Under the pieces are notes generated by a model, which searched no databases, had not been told where the DNA came from, and saw nothing but the letters and a program-made list of their open reading frames with translations. A stretch of DNA of 47,374 bases from JAAYHC01 sp964483175 (GTDB taxonomy: Bacteria; Bacillota; UBA5301): assembly GCA_964483175.1 (NCBI GenBank), contig CAZAAT010000005.1, forward strand, positions 1 to 47,374. Direction: 5' to 3'. Of the stretch, positions 16,252 to 24,185 are shown one piece after another; position 1 is the stretch's first letter; each line of letters begins with the position of its first letter. Position numbers and translations under genes: made by a program.

Positions 16252-17688
16252 ATGAAAAACTGGCTTCGCTGGGTGATTCCCGGTTTGGTTGCTATTGTCT
16301 TCACGATCGTCGCGATTAATTATTTTTCAGCCGTTTCTATACCGATAGCGCCGTTTACCACAGTTGCAGATATCTCGCTATCTCCAAACACCAGCGGGAC
16401 CAAAATAATGCTTCCTCCGGTCGGAGCAATTGAGGCCAAAACTCACCGTGGTCCGGTGCTGATTGAATTAACTTTGGATGCGATTGATCTTCGGGCCTTG
16501 CAAGAATCGTTATCTCACGAGCAACCACAGGAAAAATTATATCAGGATATCACCGCTATCGGAGAGGCGGCTATTCGGCAATTAATAACTAGGGTATTAA
16601 TCGTTTCGGCTATCGCTGGCCTGATCGGCTTTTTACTAGTCGGACCTCGGCGGTGGCAGAGCGCACTGCTGGGCCTATTGATCGGGCTGGCGGTTAGCTC
16701 AGGTCTGATGCTTCTTAGTTACCAAACTTTTGATCTAGCAGCACTGGAAAGCCCTAAATTCACCGGAGCGATGGAATATGCACCTTGGATGATCTCTTTT
16801 GTGCAACGGGCCATTTCCGGCCTCGATGATTGGAGCGAACAACTCAACCAAATGGCCAAAAGTATTCAGACCCTGAGCGCACGGGCTCAGGCAGCTTCCG
16901 ACTTGGTTAATGCCGGCAAAAGCCCTGATGATCTAGTTGTGCTGAATATAAGTGATATCCACAATAATCCCGCCGGTTACAGAATGGTCAAGGGGATTAT
17001 CGAACAATTTCAGGTCGATTTAGTAGTGGATAACGGCGACACTTCGGATTTTGGTACGGCTTTAGAAGCAGGCTTGGTATCGGGTATAGCAGATTTAGAC
17101 GTGCGTTACCTTTGGGTTCCCGGTAATCATGATTCTCCTGAAATCATCAAGAAAATGCAGCAAATTGATAATGTCATAGTTCTTGATGGAATCACCGAAA
17201 TTGCCGGATTAAAGGTAGCCGGATGGCCCGATCCGGCCGCCAGCACCAATGATGTAATCTCTTTGCCCGAAGAGTTAACCGAATATACGGAGTTCTTACG
17301 TGAACAGGTAGCCGGTGCCGAACTAGATTTTTTGGTTGTGCATAATCATCGTGTAGCTCAAGAACTGGATGGCTATGCCCCGGTTATTTTGACCGGCCAT
17401 AACCATAAAGCCGGCTGGACTGAATCACGTCATACAGTAATTGTCAACCCCGGATCTACCGGGGCTGAGGGTATTCGGGGTTTGCAAAAAGAATTGGGTA
17501 CCCCTTATACAGCTATTCTGTTGTACTTTACTAAAGAAACAACGGGATATTCCTTGGCCAGTTTGGACTTTCTCGAGTTTGCTCCTGATGGGATTGGTTT
17601 TAGCTTGAACCGTAAAGCGATAAAAGGAAATGCTACTTTACTGCCGAAATCTAGTGATGATGATAGCACTATTGATTTGGAGAGTTGA
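16252..17688 (+). CDS. Membrane metallophosphoesterase
   Basis: This 478-residue protein has an N-terminal helix (about 7-25), an outward segment of about 80 residues, two more helices (about 112-131 and 136-156), then a calcineurin-like phosphoesterase domain (about 228-430). The metal-binding motifs are all present: SDIH (234-237), NGDTSD, PGNHD, VHNH and TGHNH. The catalytic domain should follow the third helix and lie outside if the N terminus is inside. Substrate unknown; relatives include YkuE-like phosphodiesterases and membrane-lipid hydrolases. ATG 16252 has AAGGAGGGGGAGG upstream. The C-terminal 40 residues are Ser/Asp-rich. Confidence 0.85.
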   Translation: MKNWLRWVIPGLVAIVFTIVAINYFSAVSIPIAPFTTVADISLSPNTSGTKIMLPPVGAIEAKTHRGPVLIELTLDAIDLRALQESLSHEQPQEKLYQDITAIGEAAIRQLITRVLIVSAIAGLIGFLLVGPRRWQSALLGLLIGLAVSSGLMLLSYQTFDLAALESPKFTGAMEYAPWMISFVQRAISGLDDWSEQLNQMAKSIQTLSARAQAASDLVNAGKSPDDLVVLNISDIHNNPAGYRMVKGIIEQFQVDLVVDNGDTSDFGTALEAGLVSGIADLDVRYLWVPGNHDSPEIIKKMQQIDNVIVLDGITEIAGLKVAGWPDPAASTNDVISLPEELTEYTEFLREQVAGAELDFLVVHNHRVAQELDGYAPVILTGHNHKAGWTESRHTVIVNPGSTGAEGIRGLQKELGTPYTAILLYFTKETTGYSLASLDFLEFAPDGIGFSLNRKAIKGNATLLPKSSDDDSTIDLES

Positions 17689-17691
17689 GGC

Positions 17692-18258
17692 TTGTCCGCA
17701 TTTAGGTCTTTTATCGCGATTACCCTGCCGGCGGAGGTTAAAAGTTCAATCAACCAAGCTGTGCGCCAGTGGAAATCACTTTCTGATCAGGTCAAATGGG
17801 TGCCGCCAGATCAGTACCATCTTACCCTGGCTTTTCTTGGCGAAGTGAGCCAAGAGCAAATCCCAGAGATTGCGGAGGCAACGGCTGCACAATTGATCGG
17901 TTTGCCTCCGTTTACTATCCAGATAAGCGGTTTTGGTGCTTTTCCATCTCGGAACAGAGCCCGGGTTTTATGGCTAGGCATCGCTAGAGGAACAGACTCG
18001 CTTCAGGAGGCATATCGCCGTGTTTGGTCAGCTCTTCAGCCCTTTGGGTTTGCCTCTGACGGCTCATTTCATCCGCATGTAACTCTGGGCAGAGTAAAGA
18101 CTTCGCTCGGAAATTTGGCCCTTACCAACGTGCCCTCTGAAATTAGCGAGGTGCAAGCTAGTTTTACCGTCGGCCAGGTTGAGCTGATCAAGAGCGAACT
18201 GTTATCTGCCGGTCCGAAATACACGCAGTTACACTTTATGCCCCTGTTAGGTTATTAG
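17692..18258 (+). CDS. thpR: RNA 2',3'-cyclic phosphodiesterase (2H family)
   Basis: This 188-residue protein has the two HxTx motifs that define 2H phosphoesterases, HLTL (about residue 44) and HVTL (about 128). The family opens 2',3'-cyclic phosphates on RNA and can ligate tRNA halves in vitro; its cellular role is unclear. TTG 17692 starts three bases after the previous stop, with GGAG 9 bases upstream inside the preceding gene. Proximity to recA is common in Clostridia. Confidence 0.9.
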   Translation: MSAFRSFIAITLPAEVKSSINQAVRQWKSLSDQVKWVPPDQYHLTLAFLGEVSQEQIPEIAEATAAQLIGLPPFTIQISGFGAFPSRNRARVLWLGIARGTDSLQEAYRRVWSALQPFGFASDGSFHPHVTLGRVKTSLGNLALTNVPSEISEVQASFTVGQVELIKSELLSAGPKYTQLHFMPLLGY

Positions 18259-18276
18259 TGGAAGAGGAGGCTTACA

Positions 18277-19314
18277 ATGTCAAATTTTGATCTGCAAAAA
18301 GAAAAAGCCCTGGAAATTGCGATTACTCAGATCGAAAAGCAATTTGGCAAAGGATCGATTATGAAGTTAGGCAGTGAATCTGTTTTAAATGTCGAGGTTA
18401 TTCCGACCGGAGCGATTAACCTTGACCTTGCGTTAGGCGTCGGTGGAGTACCGCGGGGAAGAATTGTTGAAATCTATGGACCGGAGTCCTCTGGCAAAAC
18501 AACTGTGGCTTTACATATCGTCGCCGAATCCCAAAAGCTTGGTGGAATTGCAGCGTTTATCGATGCTGAACATGCGTTTTCACCCGAGTATGCTCGCCGT
18601 TTAGGGGTGGATCTAGATAATTTGCTTGTCTCCCAGCCAGATACTGGTGAACAAGCACTGGAAATCGCGGAAGCTCTAGTTAGAAGTGGAGCAATTGATG
18701 TTGTTGTTGTAGACTCGGTAGCGGCGCTGGTACCGCGGGCGGAGCTAGAGGGAGACATGGGCGATGCCCACGTTGGCTTACAAGCCCGGTTGATGTCCCA
18801 GGCCTTACGTAAACTGACCGGTGCAATCAGTAAATCCAAAACCTGTGCCATCTTCATTAACCAGCTCCGGGAAAAAGTAGGGGTCATGTTTGGTAACCCC
18901 GAGACGACCCCTGGCGGAAGAGCGCTTAAGTTTTATTCTTCCGTTCGGTTAGATGTCCGTCGAATCGAAACCCTTAAACAAGGGGCTCAAATGATCGGCA
19001 GCCGCGTGAGGATAAAAGTCGTCAAAAACAAAGTTGCTCCACCGTTTAAAGAAGCTGAAGTTGACATCATGTATGGTGAGGGCATCTCACGCGAAGGTGC
19101 AATTCTCGATATGGCGGTTGAACATGATATAGTCAATAAGTCTGGCTCCTGGTTTTCTTATGGAGATCTTCGCCTTGGCCAAGGGCGTGATAATGCTAAA
19201 ACCTACCTGAAAGAAAACAACGAAATCCTATCCGAAATCGAGCTTACCTTACGTCAAAAGTTAGGAATGGGCGTGGCTGTTGATCATGGTTCTACAGAGG
19301 AGAAGGCAAATTAG
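18277..19314 (+). CDS. recA: Recombinase RecA
   Basis: This 345-residue protein is the strand-exchange and SOS co-protease RecA. Walker A GPESSGKTT is at about 68-76, Walker B VVVVDSVAAL near 145, and the DNA-binding and allosteric segment FGNPETTPGGRALKF near 208. The acidic C-terminal tail of some relatives is short here. ATG 18277 has AAGAGGAGG upstream. It overlaps recX by one base. I see no obvious LexA box in the 18 bases upstream; any SOS control would lie at an operon promoter further back. Confidence 0.97.
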   Translation: MSNFDLQKEKALEIAITQIEKQFGKGSIMKLGSESVLNVEVIPTGAINLDLALGVGGVPRGRIVEIYGPESSGKTTVALHIVAESQKLGGIAAFIDAEHAFSPEYARRLGVDLDNLLVSQPDTGEQALEIAEALVRSGAIDVVVVDSVAALVPRAELEGDMGDAHVGLQARLMSQALRKLTGAISKSKTCAIFINQLREKVGVMFGNPETTPGGRALKFYSSVRLDVRRIETLKQGAQMIGSRVRIKVVKNKVAPPFKEAEVDIMYGEGISREGAILDMAVEHDIVNKSGSWFSYGDLRLGQGRDNAKTYLKENNEILSEIELTLRQKLGMGVAVDHGSTEEKAN

Positions 19315-19817
19315 TGACAGAGGCTGATCAGCTGCAAAAAGCGCTACAGTATTCGTGGCAATTGCTCTCCCATCGCCCACGGAGTAGTACGGAGTTACGC
19401 GGCCGTTTGCAAAGAAAAGGCTATTCTTTGACGGTGGTTGACCAGGTGGTTAAGGTGTTGGAAAGCGCGGGAGAGCTCGACGACTTGGCCTTTTCCCATT
19501 TGTGGGTCGCCAACCGGGAATCTTTTAAACCAATGGGCCGAAAGCGCCTACAGCATGAGTTGGCAGCTAAAGGTATTTCCCCCCTGGTAATTAGTGAGGT
19601 TTTGGCCGATTACGATGAGGTAAAAGAATATCAACTGGCAGATCAGGTGGCCCAGGTTCAATGGCAGAAGTATATTAGCCGAAATCCTGACCGGCAAGGC
19701 ACTAAGCAAGATTTACTTAGATTGGCAGCCTGGTTGCAGCGGCGCGGTTTTTCTGCCGGGGTGATAGCAAAGATTTGTCGTTTTTATCGCGAGCAAGATT
19801 CGAAGTCCAATTCTTGA
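19314..19817 (+). CDS. recX: RecA regulator RecX
   Basis: This 167-residue all-helical protein binds RecA filaments and limits their activity. It shows the tandem RecX repeats: SHRPRSSTELRGRLQRKGY near 18-37, then RKRLQHELAAKGIS near 73-86 and a third at 130-155. GTG 19314 overlaps the recA stop by one base, with GAGGAG 11 bases upstream, so translation is coupled to recA. Normal length. Confidence 0.93.
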   Translation: MTEADQLQKALQYSWQLLSHRPRSSTELRGRLQRKGYSLTVVDQVVKVLESAGELDDLAFSHLWVANRESFKPMGRKRLQHELAAKGISPLVISEVLADYDEVKEYQLADQVAQVQWQKYISRNPDRQGTKQDLLRLAAWLQRRGFSAGVIAKICRFYREQDSKSNS

Positions 19818-19842
19818 CAGCGGTAGGGACGAAAGATACAAT
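19814..19842 (+). promoter_or_regulatory. Sigma-A promoter of rny
   Basis: TTGACA (19814-19819, perfect -35, overlapping the recX stop) and TACAAT (19837-19842, 5 of 6) are 17 bases apart, the ideal spacing. Transcription should begin near 19849, inside the inverted repeat that follows. Confidence 0.72.
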
Positions 19843-19846
19843 TGTA

Positions 19847-19865
19847 TTAATATCTAGGATATTAA
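19847..19865. repeat. Perfect inverted repeat at the rny transcription start
   Basis: TTAATATC and GATATTAA are exact inverted arms of 8 bases around TAG. The repeat covers the expected start of transcription from the promoter at 19814. It could be an operator or a 5' mRNA hairpin; it has no T tract that would make it a terminator. Confidence 0.6.
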
Positions 19866-19903
19866 CTTTTGCAGCTTGACAACTAAATAGGGAGGTGAGT
19901 AGC

Positions 19904-21442
19904 ATTAGCGGAAGTATAATATTGCTGCTTATTGTAGTGGCAATCATTGCATTTATTAGCGGTTATTTGTTCTATCAATATCTGAGCAAACGCAAGATTG
20001 GCTTAGCCCAAGATGAAGCTGAAAAAATTTTGGCAGATGCTGCGAGAGAAGCCGAAGCCAAGATCAGGGAAGCCAATTTAGAGGCCATAGAGATTTTGCT
20101 CAAAGGCCGCAATGATTTAGATAATGAGAGCAAAGAACGCAGACAAGAGTTCTCGCGAACCGAAAAACGGTTACTTCAAAAAGAGGAAATGCTGGATCGT
20201 AAAGCTGAAGCTTTCGAACAAAAAGAGGCACAATTTCACCGGAAAGAGTCAGAGCTTGAAGCCTTGCGCCGTGATCTTGAAGAGTTACAGGAAAAGCAAA
20301 GACTTGAGCTTGAGCGGATTTCCGGCTTGACCAGCAGTGAAGCCAAGGAAATTTTGCTTCGCGACTTAGAGAACGAGCTAAAGCACGATATGGCGATTAT
20401 GATCAAAGAGTATGAGACGAAGACCAAAGAAGAAGCAGAGAAAAAAGGTCGCGAAATCATCTCAGCTGCCATCCAACGATGGGCCGCAGATCATGTTACA
20501 GAGTCTACCGTTTCGGTGGTAGCATTGCCGAATGACGAAATGAAGGGGCGGATCATTGGCCGGGAGGGCCGAAATATCAGAGCTTTGGAGACAGCTACCG
20601 GCATTGATCTCATTATTGATGATACACCGGAAGCGGTAATTTTATCTGGATTTGATCCGGTCCGACGCGAGATCGCTAGAATAGCCCTGGAGAAATTGAT
20701 CGCTGATGGCAGAATTCATCCAGCTCGCATTGAAGAGATGGTGAATAAAGCTCGTAAAGAGGTTGAATCCGCGATTAGAGAAGCCGGAGAGCAAGCCACA
20801 CTTGATTGTGGTGTTCACGGCCTTCATGGAGAACTGGTTCGCTTGCTTGGCAGATTGCGATATCGAACCAGTTACGGACAGAATGTCCTACAGCATAGTA
20901 TAGAAGTAGCCCATCTTGCCGGTATGATGGCCGGTGAATTAGGTCTCGATCAAACTTTAGCAAGACGGGCAGGTTTGTTGCATGATATCGGTAAAGCAGT
21001 GGACCATGAGGTTGAGGGGTCTCACGTACAAATCGGGGTTGACCTGGCTAAGAAATATCGCGAAAGCGAAACGATTATCGATGCCATCGGGTCGCATCAC
21101 GGTGATTCCGAGCCGAGAACCTTGATTGCGGTCTTGGTTGCGGCCGCCGATGCATTATCGGCAGCCAGGCCTGGCGCACGTCGTGAAACACTCGAAGCGT
21201 ATATTAAGCGACTGGAAAAGTTGGAGAGTATTGCCGATTCCTATGCTGGGGTAGAAAAATCATTTGCGATCCAAGCTGGGCGAGAAATCCGAATTGCAGT
21301 TAAGCCTGAGACGATTGATGATGCCATGGCTGCTAAACTTGCCCGGGACATTGCTAAACAAATTGAAGCGGAAATGGAATATCCTGGTCAGATTAAAGTG
21401 ACAGTAATCCGCGAGACCCGTGCAGTAGATTATGCCAAGTAA
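19904..21442 (+). CDS. rny: Ribonuclease Y
   Basis: RNase Y is the membrane-anchored endoribonuclease that starts mRNA decay in Firmicutes. The domains are an N-terminal helix (about 3-22), a long charged coiled coil (about 30-190), a KH domain with GRIIGREGRNIR near 212, and an HD domain with LLHDIGKA. The frame has GTG at 19895, but that codon lies inside the ribosome site AGGGAGG (19889-19895). The correctly spaced codon, 8 bases later, is ATT 19904, giving 512 residues. Downstream TTG 19922 would break the membrane helix. I propose an AUU start; GTG 19895 is the conventional alternative. A strong terminator follows. Confidence 0.92.
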   Translation: MSGSIILLLIVVAIIAFISGYLFYQYLSKRKIGLAQDEAEKILADAAREAEAKIREANLEAIEILLKGRNDLDNESKERRQEFSRTEKRLLQKEEMLDRKAEAFEQKEAQFHRKESELEALRRDLEELQEKQRLELERISGLTSSEAKEILLRDLENELKHDMAIMIKEYETKTKEEAEKKGREIISAAIQRWAADHVTESTVSVVALPNDEMKGRIIGREGRNIRALETATGIDLIIDDTPEAVILSGFDPVRREIARIALEKLIADGRIHPARIEEMVNKARKEVESAIREAGEQATLDCGVHGLHGELVRLLGRLRYRTSYGQNVLQHSIEVAHLAGMMAGELGLDQTLARRAGLLHDIGKAVDHEVEGSHVQIGVDLAKKYRESETIIDAIGSHHGDSEPRTLIAVLVAAADALSAARPGARRETLEAYIKRLEKLESIADSYAGVEKSFAIQAGREIRIAVKPETIDDAMAAKLARDIAKQIEAEMEYPGQIKVTVIRETRAVDYAK

Positions 21443-21445
21443 GTT

Positions 21446-21477
21446 AAAAACGGGTGCCTGTCGGCACCCGTTTTTTT
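21446..21477 (+). terminator. Rho-independent terminator after rny
   Basis: Arms 21450-21458 and 21463-21471 form a perfect 9-bp GC-rich stem with a 4-base loop, extended by A-T pairs and ended by seven T residues. Confidence 0.92.
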
Positions 21478-21505
21478 GACAACATTTACTTAGCAGGATT
21501 AAGAT
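21476..21505 (+). promoter_or_regulatory. Probable sigma-A promoter after the rny terminator
   Basis: TTGACA (21476-21481) begins in the terminator T tract; TAAGAT (21500-21505) lies 18 bases downstream and matches the -10 consensus at 4 of 6 positions. It would drive the gene at 21557 and probably ymdB. Confidence 0.5.
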
Positions 21506-21556
21506 GAACCTAACCGAATTTAACATTATCTCGGGCATAAGTGGGGTGAGTTAATT

Positions 21557-22102
21557 ATGTCCAAAGCCAATTACAGCATCTCGGTCTCTGCTAGCACTAG
21601 GGATGCCGTTCAAAACAGTATTGGTTTGTTAGTATCCATCCTGGTTCGGTACCCAGAGGTGGCTACCTGCAAACTTTCGCCGGCTGATGGATGCATCCGT
21701 TTTACATATATTCTGCGAGGTAGCATTGATCAAGAGGTCAAAGAGACTTTTTCAAGCTTTTTAACCACCTCAATAGCAGCTTTCCATCACCTTCAGTCAA
21801 TTAGTGTTAACGAGTCTACTCTTAATTTCGCTGAATATGGACAGTTTTCGCTTCTGGAGGTAAAACGCGATTTTTCATCACTGACTCGGCAAGAGATCGC
21901 CCTAATTTCTACCCTTGTGGCTATCCATTTTAAGGACCGCCTTGTCCTGGAAGACTATTCCAGCTGGGGCGAAGAAGAGTTAGATGTTCAAGATGAAATA
22001 ATTGAAAATATGCTTGAAGATACACGCTTTGAAATTGTGCCCAAAGATTTAATCGGTTTCCGGGAGAATGGGCGAGTTCTGGTCTATAACAAAACCAGCT
22101 AA
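21557..22102 (+). CDS. Conserved-looking protein of unknown function between rny and ymdB
   Basis: I do not recognise this 181-residue protein. It is soluble and acidic, without signal peptide or membrane helix. The first 90 residues look like an alpha/beta domain (SISVSASTRDAVQN, CIRFTYILRG). The C-terminal half holds acidic helices (WGEEELDVQDEIIENMLED) and ends in a short beta segment. ATG 21557 has GGGGTGAG upstream at good spacing. It has its own likely promoter and lies 63 bases before ymdB. RNase Y and YmdB neighbours suggest RNA turnover or development, but that is only position. Confidence 0.8.
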   Translation: MSKANYSISVSASTRDAVQNSIGLLVSILVRYPEVATCKLSPADGCIRFTYILRGSIDQEVKETFSSFLTTSIAAFHHLQSISVNESTLNFAEYGQFSLLEVKRDFSSLTRQEIALISTLVAIHFKDRLVLEDYSSWGEEELDVQDEIIENMLEDTRFEIVPKDLIGFRENGRVLVYNKTS

Positions 22103-22164
22103 ACTAAAGGATTATTCCTTTCTTGCACAGAAGGCATACTAGGCGAGAAAGGAGCCTAAGCAAC

Positions 22165-22956
22165 ATGCAGACCCTAACTATACTTTTTATCGGAGACGTC
22201 GTGGGCAGACCGGGTCGTCGCGCTGTTCACACCGAGGTTCCAAAATTAAAACGCACTCATGGCGTTGATCTTGTAATTGCCAATGTCGAAAATGCCGCTG
22301 GAGGTTTTGGGGTCACGGCCAAGGTCGTTGAAGAGCTTCATGCTAGCGGTGTTGATCTCATGACCACAGGCAACCATGTTTGGGATAAGCGAGAATCATA
22401 TGATTTAATTGATGAAACCCCATATTTATTGCGGCCGCTTAATTACCCTCCCGGTGTCCCCGGTAGAGGGTCATTAGTTTATCAGGGTGCTGGTTGGCGT
22501 TTAGGTCTAGTCAATTTATCCGGCCGGGTCTTTATCCCCGGGTTTGATGACCCGTTTAGAGCGGTTAATTCCCTTCTGCAAACTGATCTTACCAAATCAG
22601 ATCTGATTTTAGTAGATTTTCATGCTGAAGCAACCGCGGAGAAAGTAGCTATGGGATGGTATCTTGACGGTAAAGTTGCGGCAGTTGTTGGCACCCATAC
22701 TCATGTTCAGACAGCGGATGCCCGTATCCTACCAAAAGGAACCGCATATATAACGGATTTGGGCATGACAGGACCGCTAAATTCAGTTCTCGGTATGGAT
22801 CGCGATATCATAATTAACAAGTTTCTGACCCAGATGCCGGCACGTTTCGAAGTAGAGAGCGGTCCATATACTTTTCAAGGCGTTGTCATTACCTATGATT
22901 TGATGAACCGCCGATCCGTTTCAATTGAGCGAATATTCACAAATGAACAGGAATAA
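22165..22956 (+). CDS. ymdB: Metallophosphoesterase YmdB (2',3'-cAMP phosphodiesterase type)
   Basis: This 263-residue protein belongs to the YmdB family, which in Bacillus hydrolyses 2',3'-cyclic nucleotides and affects motility and biofilm choices. Metal-binding motifs are FIGDVVGRPGR, NVENAAGGFG, TTGNHVWD, DFHAEATAEK and VGTHTHVQTAD. ATG 22165 has AAGGAG (22149-22154) upstream; the frame could open at TTG 22123, which has no site. The rny-ymdB-spoVS order is as in Bacillus, here with an extra gene after rny. Confidence 0.93.
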   Translation: MQTLTILFIGDVVGRPGRRAVHTEVPKLKRTHGVDLVIANVENAAGGFGVTAKVVEELHASGVDLMTTGNHVWDKRESYDLIDETPYLLRPLNYPPGVPGRGSLVYQGAGWRLGLVNLSGRVFIPGFDDPFRAVNSLLQTDLTKSDLILVDFHAEATAEKVAMGWYLDGKVAAVVGTHTHVQTADARILPKGTAYITDLGMTGPLNSVLGMDRDIIINKFLTQMPARFEVESGPYTFQGVVITYDLMNRRSVSIERIFTNEQE

Positions 22957-22959
22957 ATT

Positions 22960-22979
22960 TGTCGAAAATAAAGGATTTT
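22960..22979 (+). promoter_or_regulatory. Candidate 0A box and sigma-H -35 element upstream of spoVS
   Basis: A perfect TGTCGAA core (22960-22966) is followed five bases later by AAGGATTTT (22971-22979), like a sigma-H -35 box. A recognisable -10 is weak (AAATAATTC at 22990-22998, lacking the G). The arrangement echoes that before spo0A. spoVS is sigma-H dependent in Bacillus. Confidence 0.38.
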
Positions 22980-23058
22980 TTGTTCTTCCAAATAATTCTA
23001 TTAGTATCCATCATTATTATATCATGGTATTAATTATAAAGGGGGAGCGGGTCTAAAC

Positions 23059-23319
23059 ATGGAAGTATTGAAAGTTTCAGCAAAATCTAGTCCAAATTCT
23101 GTTGCAGGAGCTTTAGCAGGTGTTTTACGTGAGCGTGGGGGCGCGGAGATTCAAGCAATTGGCGCTGGCGCACTAAACCAAGCTGTTAAAGCTGTGGCCA
23201 TCGCAAGAGGTTTTGTTGCACCCAGTGGTATGGATCTGGTATGCATACCAGCTTTCACCGATATCCAGATCGACGGTGAAGAAAGAACTGCGATCAAGCT
23301 TATTGTGCAGCCTCGCTAA
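23059..23319 (+). CDS. spoVS: Stage V sporulation protein S
   Basis: This 86-residue Alba-like protein is highly conserved among spore formers and acts in coat assembly and septation control. The sequence MEVLKVSAKSSPNSVAGALA, then IQAIGAGALNQAVKAVAIARG and VCIPAFTDIQIDGEERTAIK is characteristic. ATG 23059 has AAAGGGGGAG upstream. A strong terminator follows, so it is likely a single-gene unit. Confidence 0.97.
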   Translation: MEVLKVSAKSSPNSVAGALAGVLRERGGAEIQAIGAGALNQAVKAVAIARGFVAPSGMDLVCIPAFTDIQIDGEERTAIKLIVQPR

Positions 23320-23345
23320 TGCTTACGTAGCAAACTTGCTATTTG

Positions 23346-23374
23346 ACCGATGTCTATTACATCGGTTTTTTTTT
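23346..23374 (+). terminator. Rho-independent terminator after spoVS
   Basis: Stem CCGATGT/ACATCGG (23347-23353 with 23359-23365), 5-base loop, then nine T residues. Confidence 0.93.
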
Positions 23375-23448
23375 GTCTTCATAAGTATTAATCTACTGGC
23401 ATCTAACCAAAATACATACTGACAAATCGATGAAGAGAGGTGAATCGA

Positions 23449-23655
23449 TTGGCAGTAGTTAAAGTAATTGAGCTGGTGGGAGAATCACCTAATGGGTGGG
23501 AGGATGCGATTCAAAGCGCCGTAGCTGAAGCTTCTAAAACCATCCGCAACATCAGTGGAGTGGAAGTAATGAATCTTACCTGTAGTGTTGACAATGGTCG
23601 AATTACTGATTATAAATGTGATGTTCATATTGCCTTCAAGGTCGAAGGCACCTAA
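23449..23655 (+). CDS. Dodecin-family small flavin-binding-like protein
   Basis: This 68-residue protein matches the dodecin family, which forms hollow 12-mers that store flavin or related ligands. The signature is VVKVIELVGESPNGWEDAI, ASKTIRNISGVEV and IAFKVEG. TTG 23449 has GAGAGG 8 bases upstream; GTG 23440 overlaps that site. The tryptophan that stacks on the flavin in studied dodecins is absent: the only Trp is in NGWEDA. It may bind another ligand, or CoA only. It sits between spoVS and spoVAC, so a spore role is possible. Confidence 0.88.
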   Translation: MAVVKVIELVGESPNGWEDAIQSAVAEASKTIRNISGVEVMNLTCSVDNGRITDYKCDVHIAFKVEGT

Positions 23656-23677
23656 TTAAATTATCGATAGAACTTTA

Positions 23678-23702
23678 ACGGGCACTATTACAGTGCTCGT
23701 TT
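23678..23702 (+). terminator. Hairpin between dodecin gene and spoVAC
   Basis: ACGGGCACT and AGTGCTCGT (23678-23686, 23692-23700) form a 9-bp stem with one G-U pair and a 5-base loop, followed by only three T residues. It could be a weak terminator or an attenuating hairpin before spoVAC. Confidence 0.45.
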
Positions 23703-23722
23703 ACTCTCAGGATGGTGAACTG

Positions 23723-24175
23723 ATGGATGCTAAACGCACCAAAGCACAACAAGATTACCAGCAAGTAGCCCAAAAACATATTCCCAAACCGAACATCCTC
23801 CGTAATTGCTGCAATGCCTTCCTTGTAGGAGGGCTCATTTGCGTATTCGCCCAGGGAATAAATAATCTGTTCTTAGCTCAAGGGTTTACGCCAAGTGAAG
23901 CGGGAGCGTTTACGGCAATTACCATGATTTTTTTGGGGGCATTGCTAACAGCTTTGGGGTTATACGATAAGCTTGCCAAGATTGGTGGGGCTGGCTCTGC
24001 CGTGCCGATCACCGGATTTGCCAATACGATTGTCTCAGCAGCTATGGATTTTCGCTCGGAAGGTTATGTACTAGGGATGGCCGCTCAGATGTATAAAATT
24101 GCCGGTCCAGTTATTACCTACGGCGTGGTCAGTGCTTTAGCCGCTGGGGTAGTTAAATGGATCTTCGTTCGTTGA
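23723..24175 (+). CDS. spoVAC: Stage V sporulation protein AC
   Basis: SpoVAC is an inner spore membrane protein of the dipicolinic-acid channel; in Bacillus it behaves like a mechanosensitive channel in germination. This 150-residue protein has a hydrophilic N-terminal 35 residues, then membrane segments (AFLVGGLICVFAQGI, TAITMIFLGALLTALGLYD, YGVVSALAAGVVKWIF) and the family loop GGAGSAVPITGFANT. ATG 23723 is chosen over the longer frame from 23693, which covers the hairpin. spoVAD follows 10 bases later. Confidence 0.94.
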   Translation: MDAKRTKAQQDYQQVAQKHIPKPNILRNCCNAFLVGGLICVFAQGINNLFLAQGFTPSEAGAFTAITMIFLGALLTALGLYDKLAKIGGAGSAVPITGFANTIVSAAMDFRSEGYVLGMAAQMYKIAGPVITYGVVSALAAGVVKWIFVR

Positions 24176-24185
24176 AGGTGAGAAG

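Noticed and set aside
18474..18887. Open frame of 137 codons on the minus strand opposite recA
   Set aside because: Shadow of recA codon usage; no ribosome site and a Ser-rich meaningless product.
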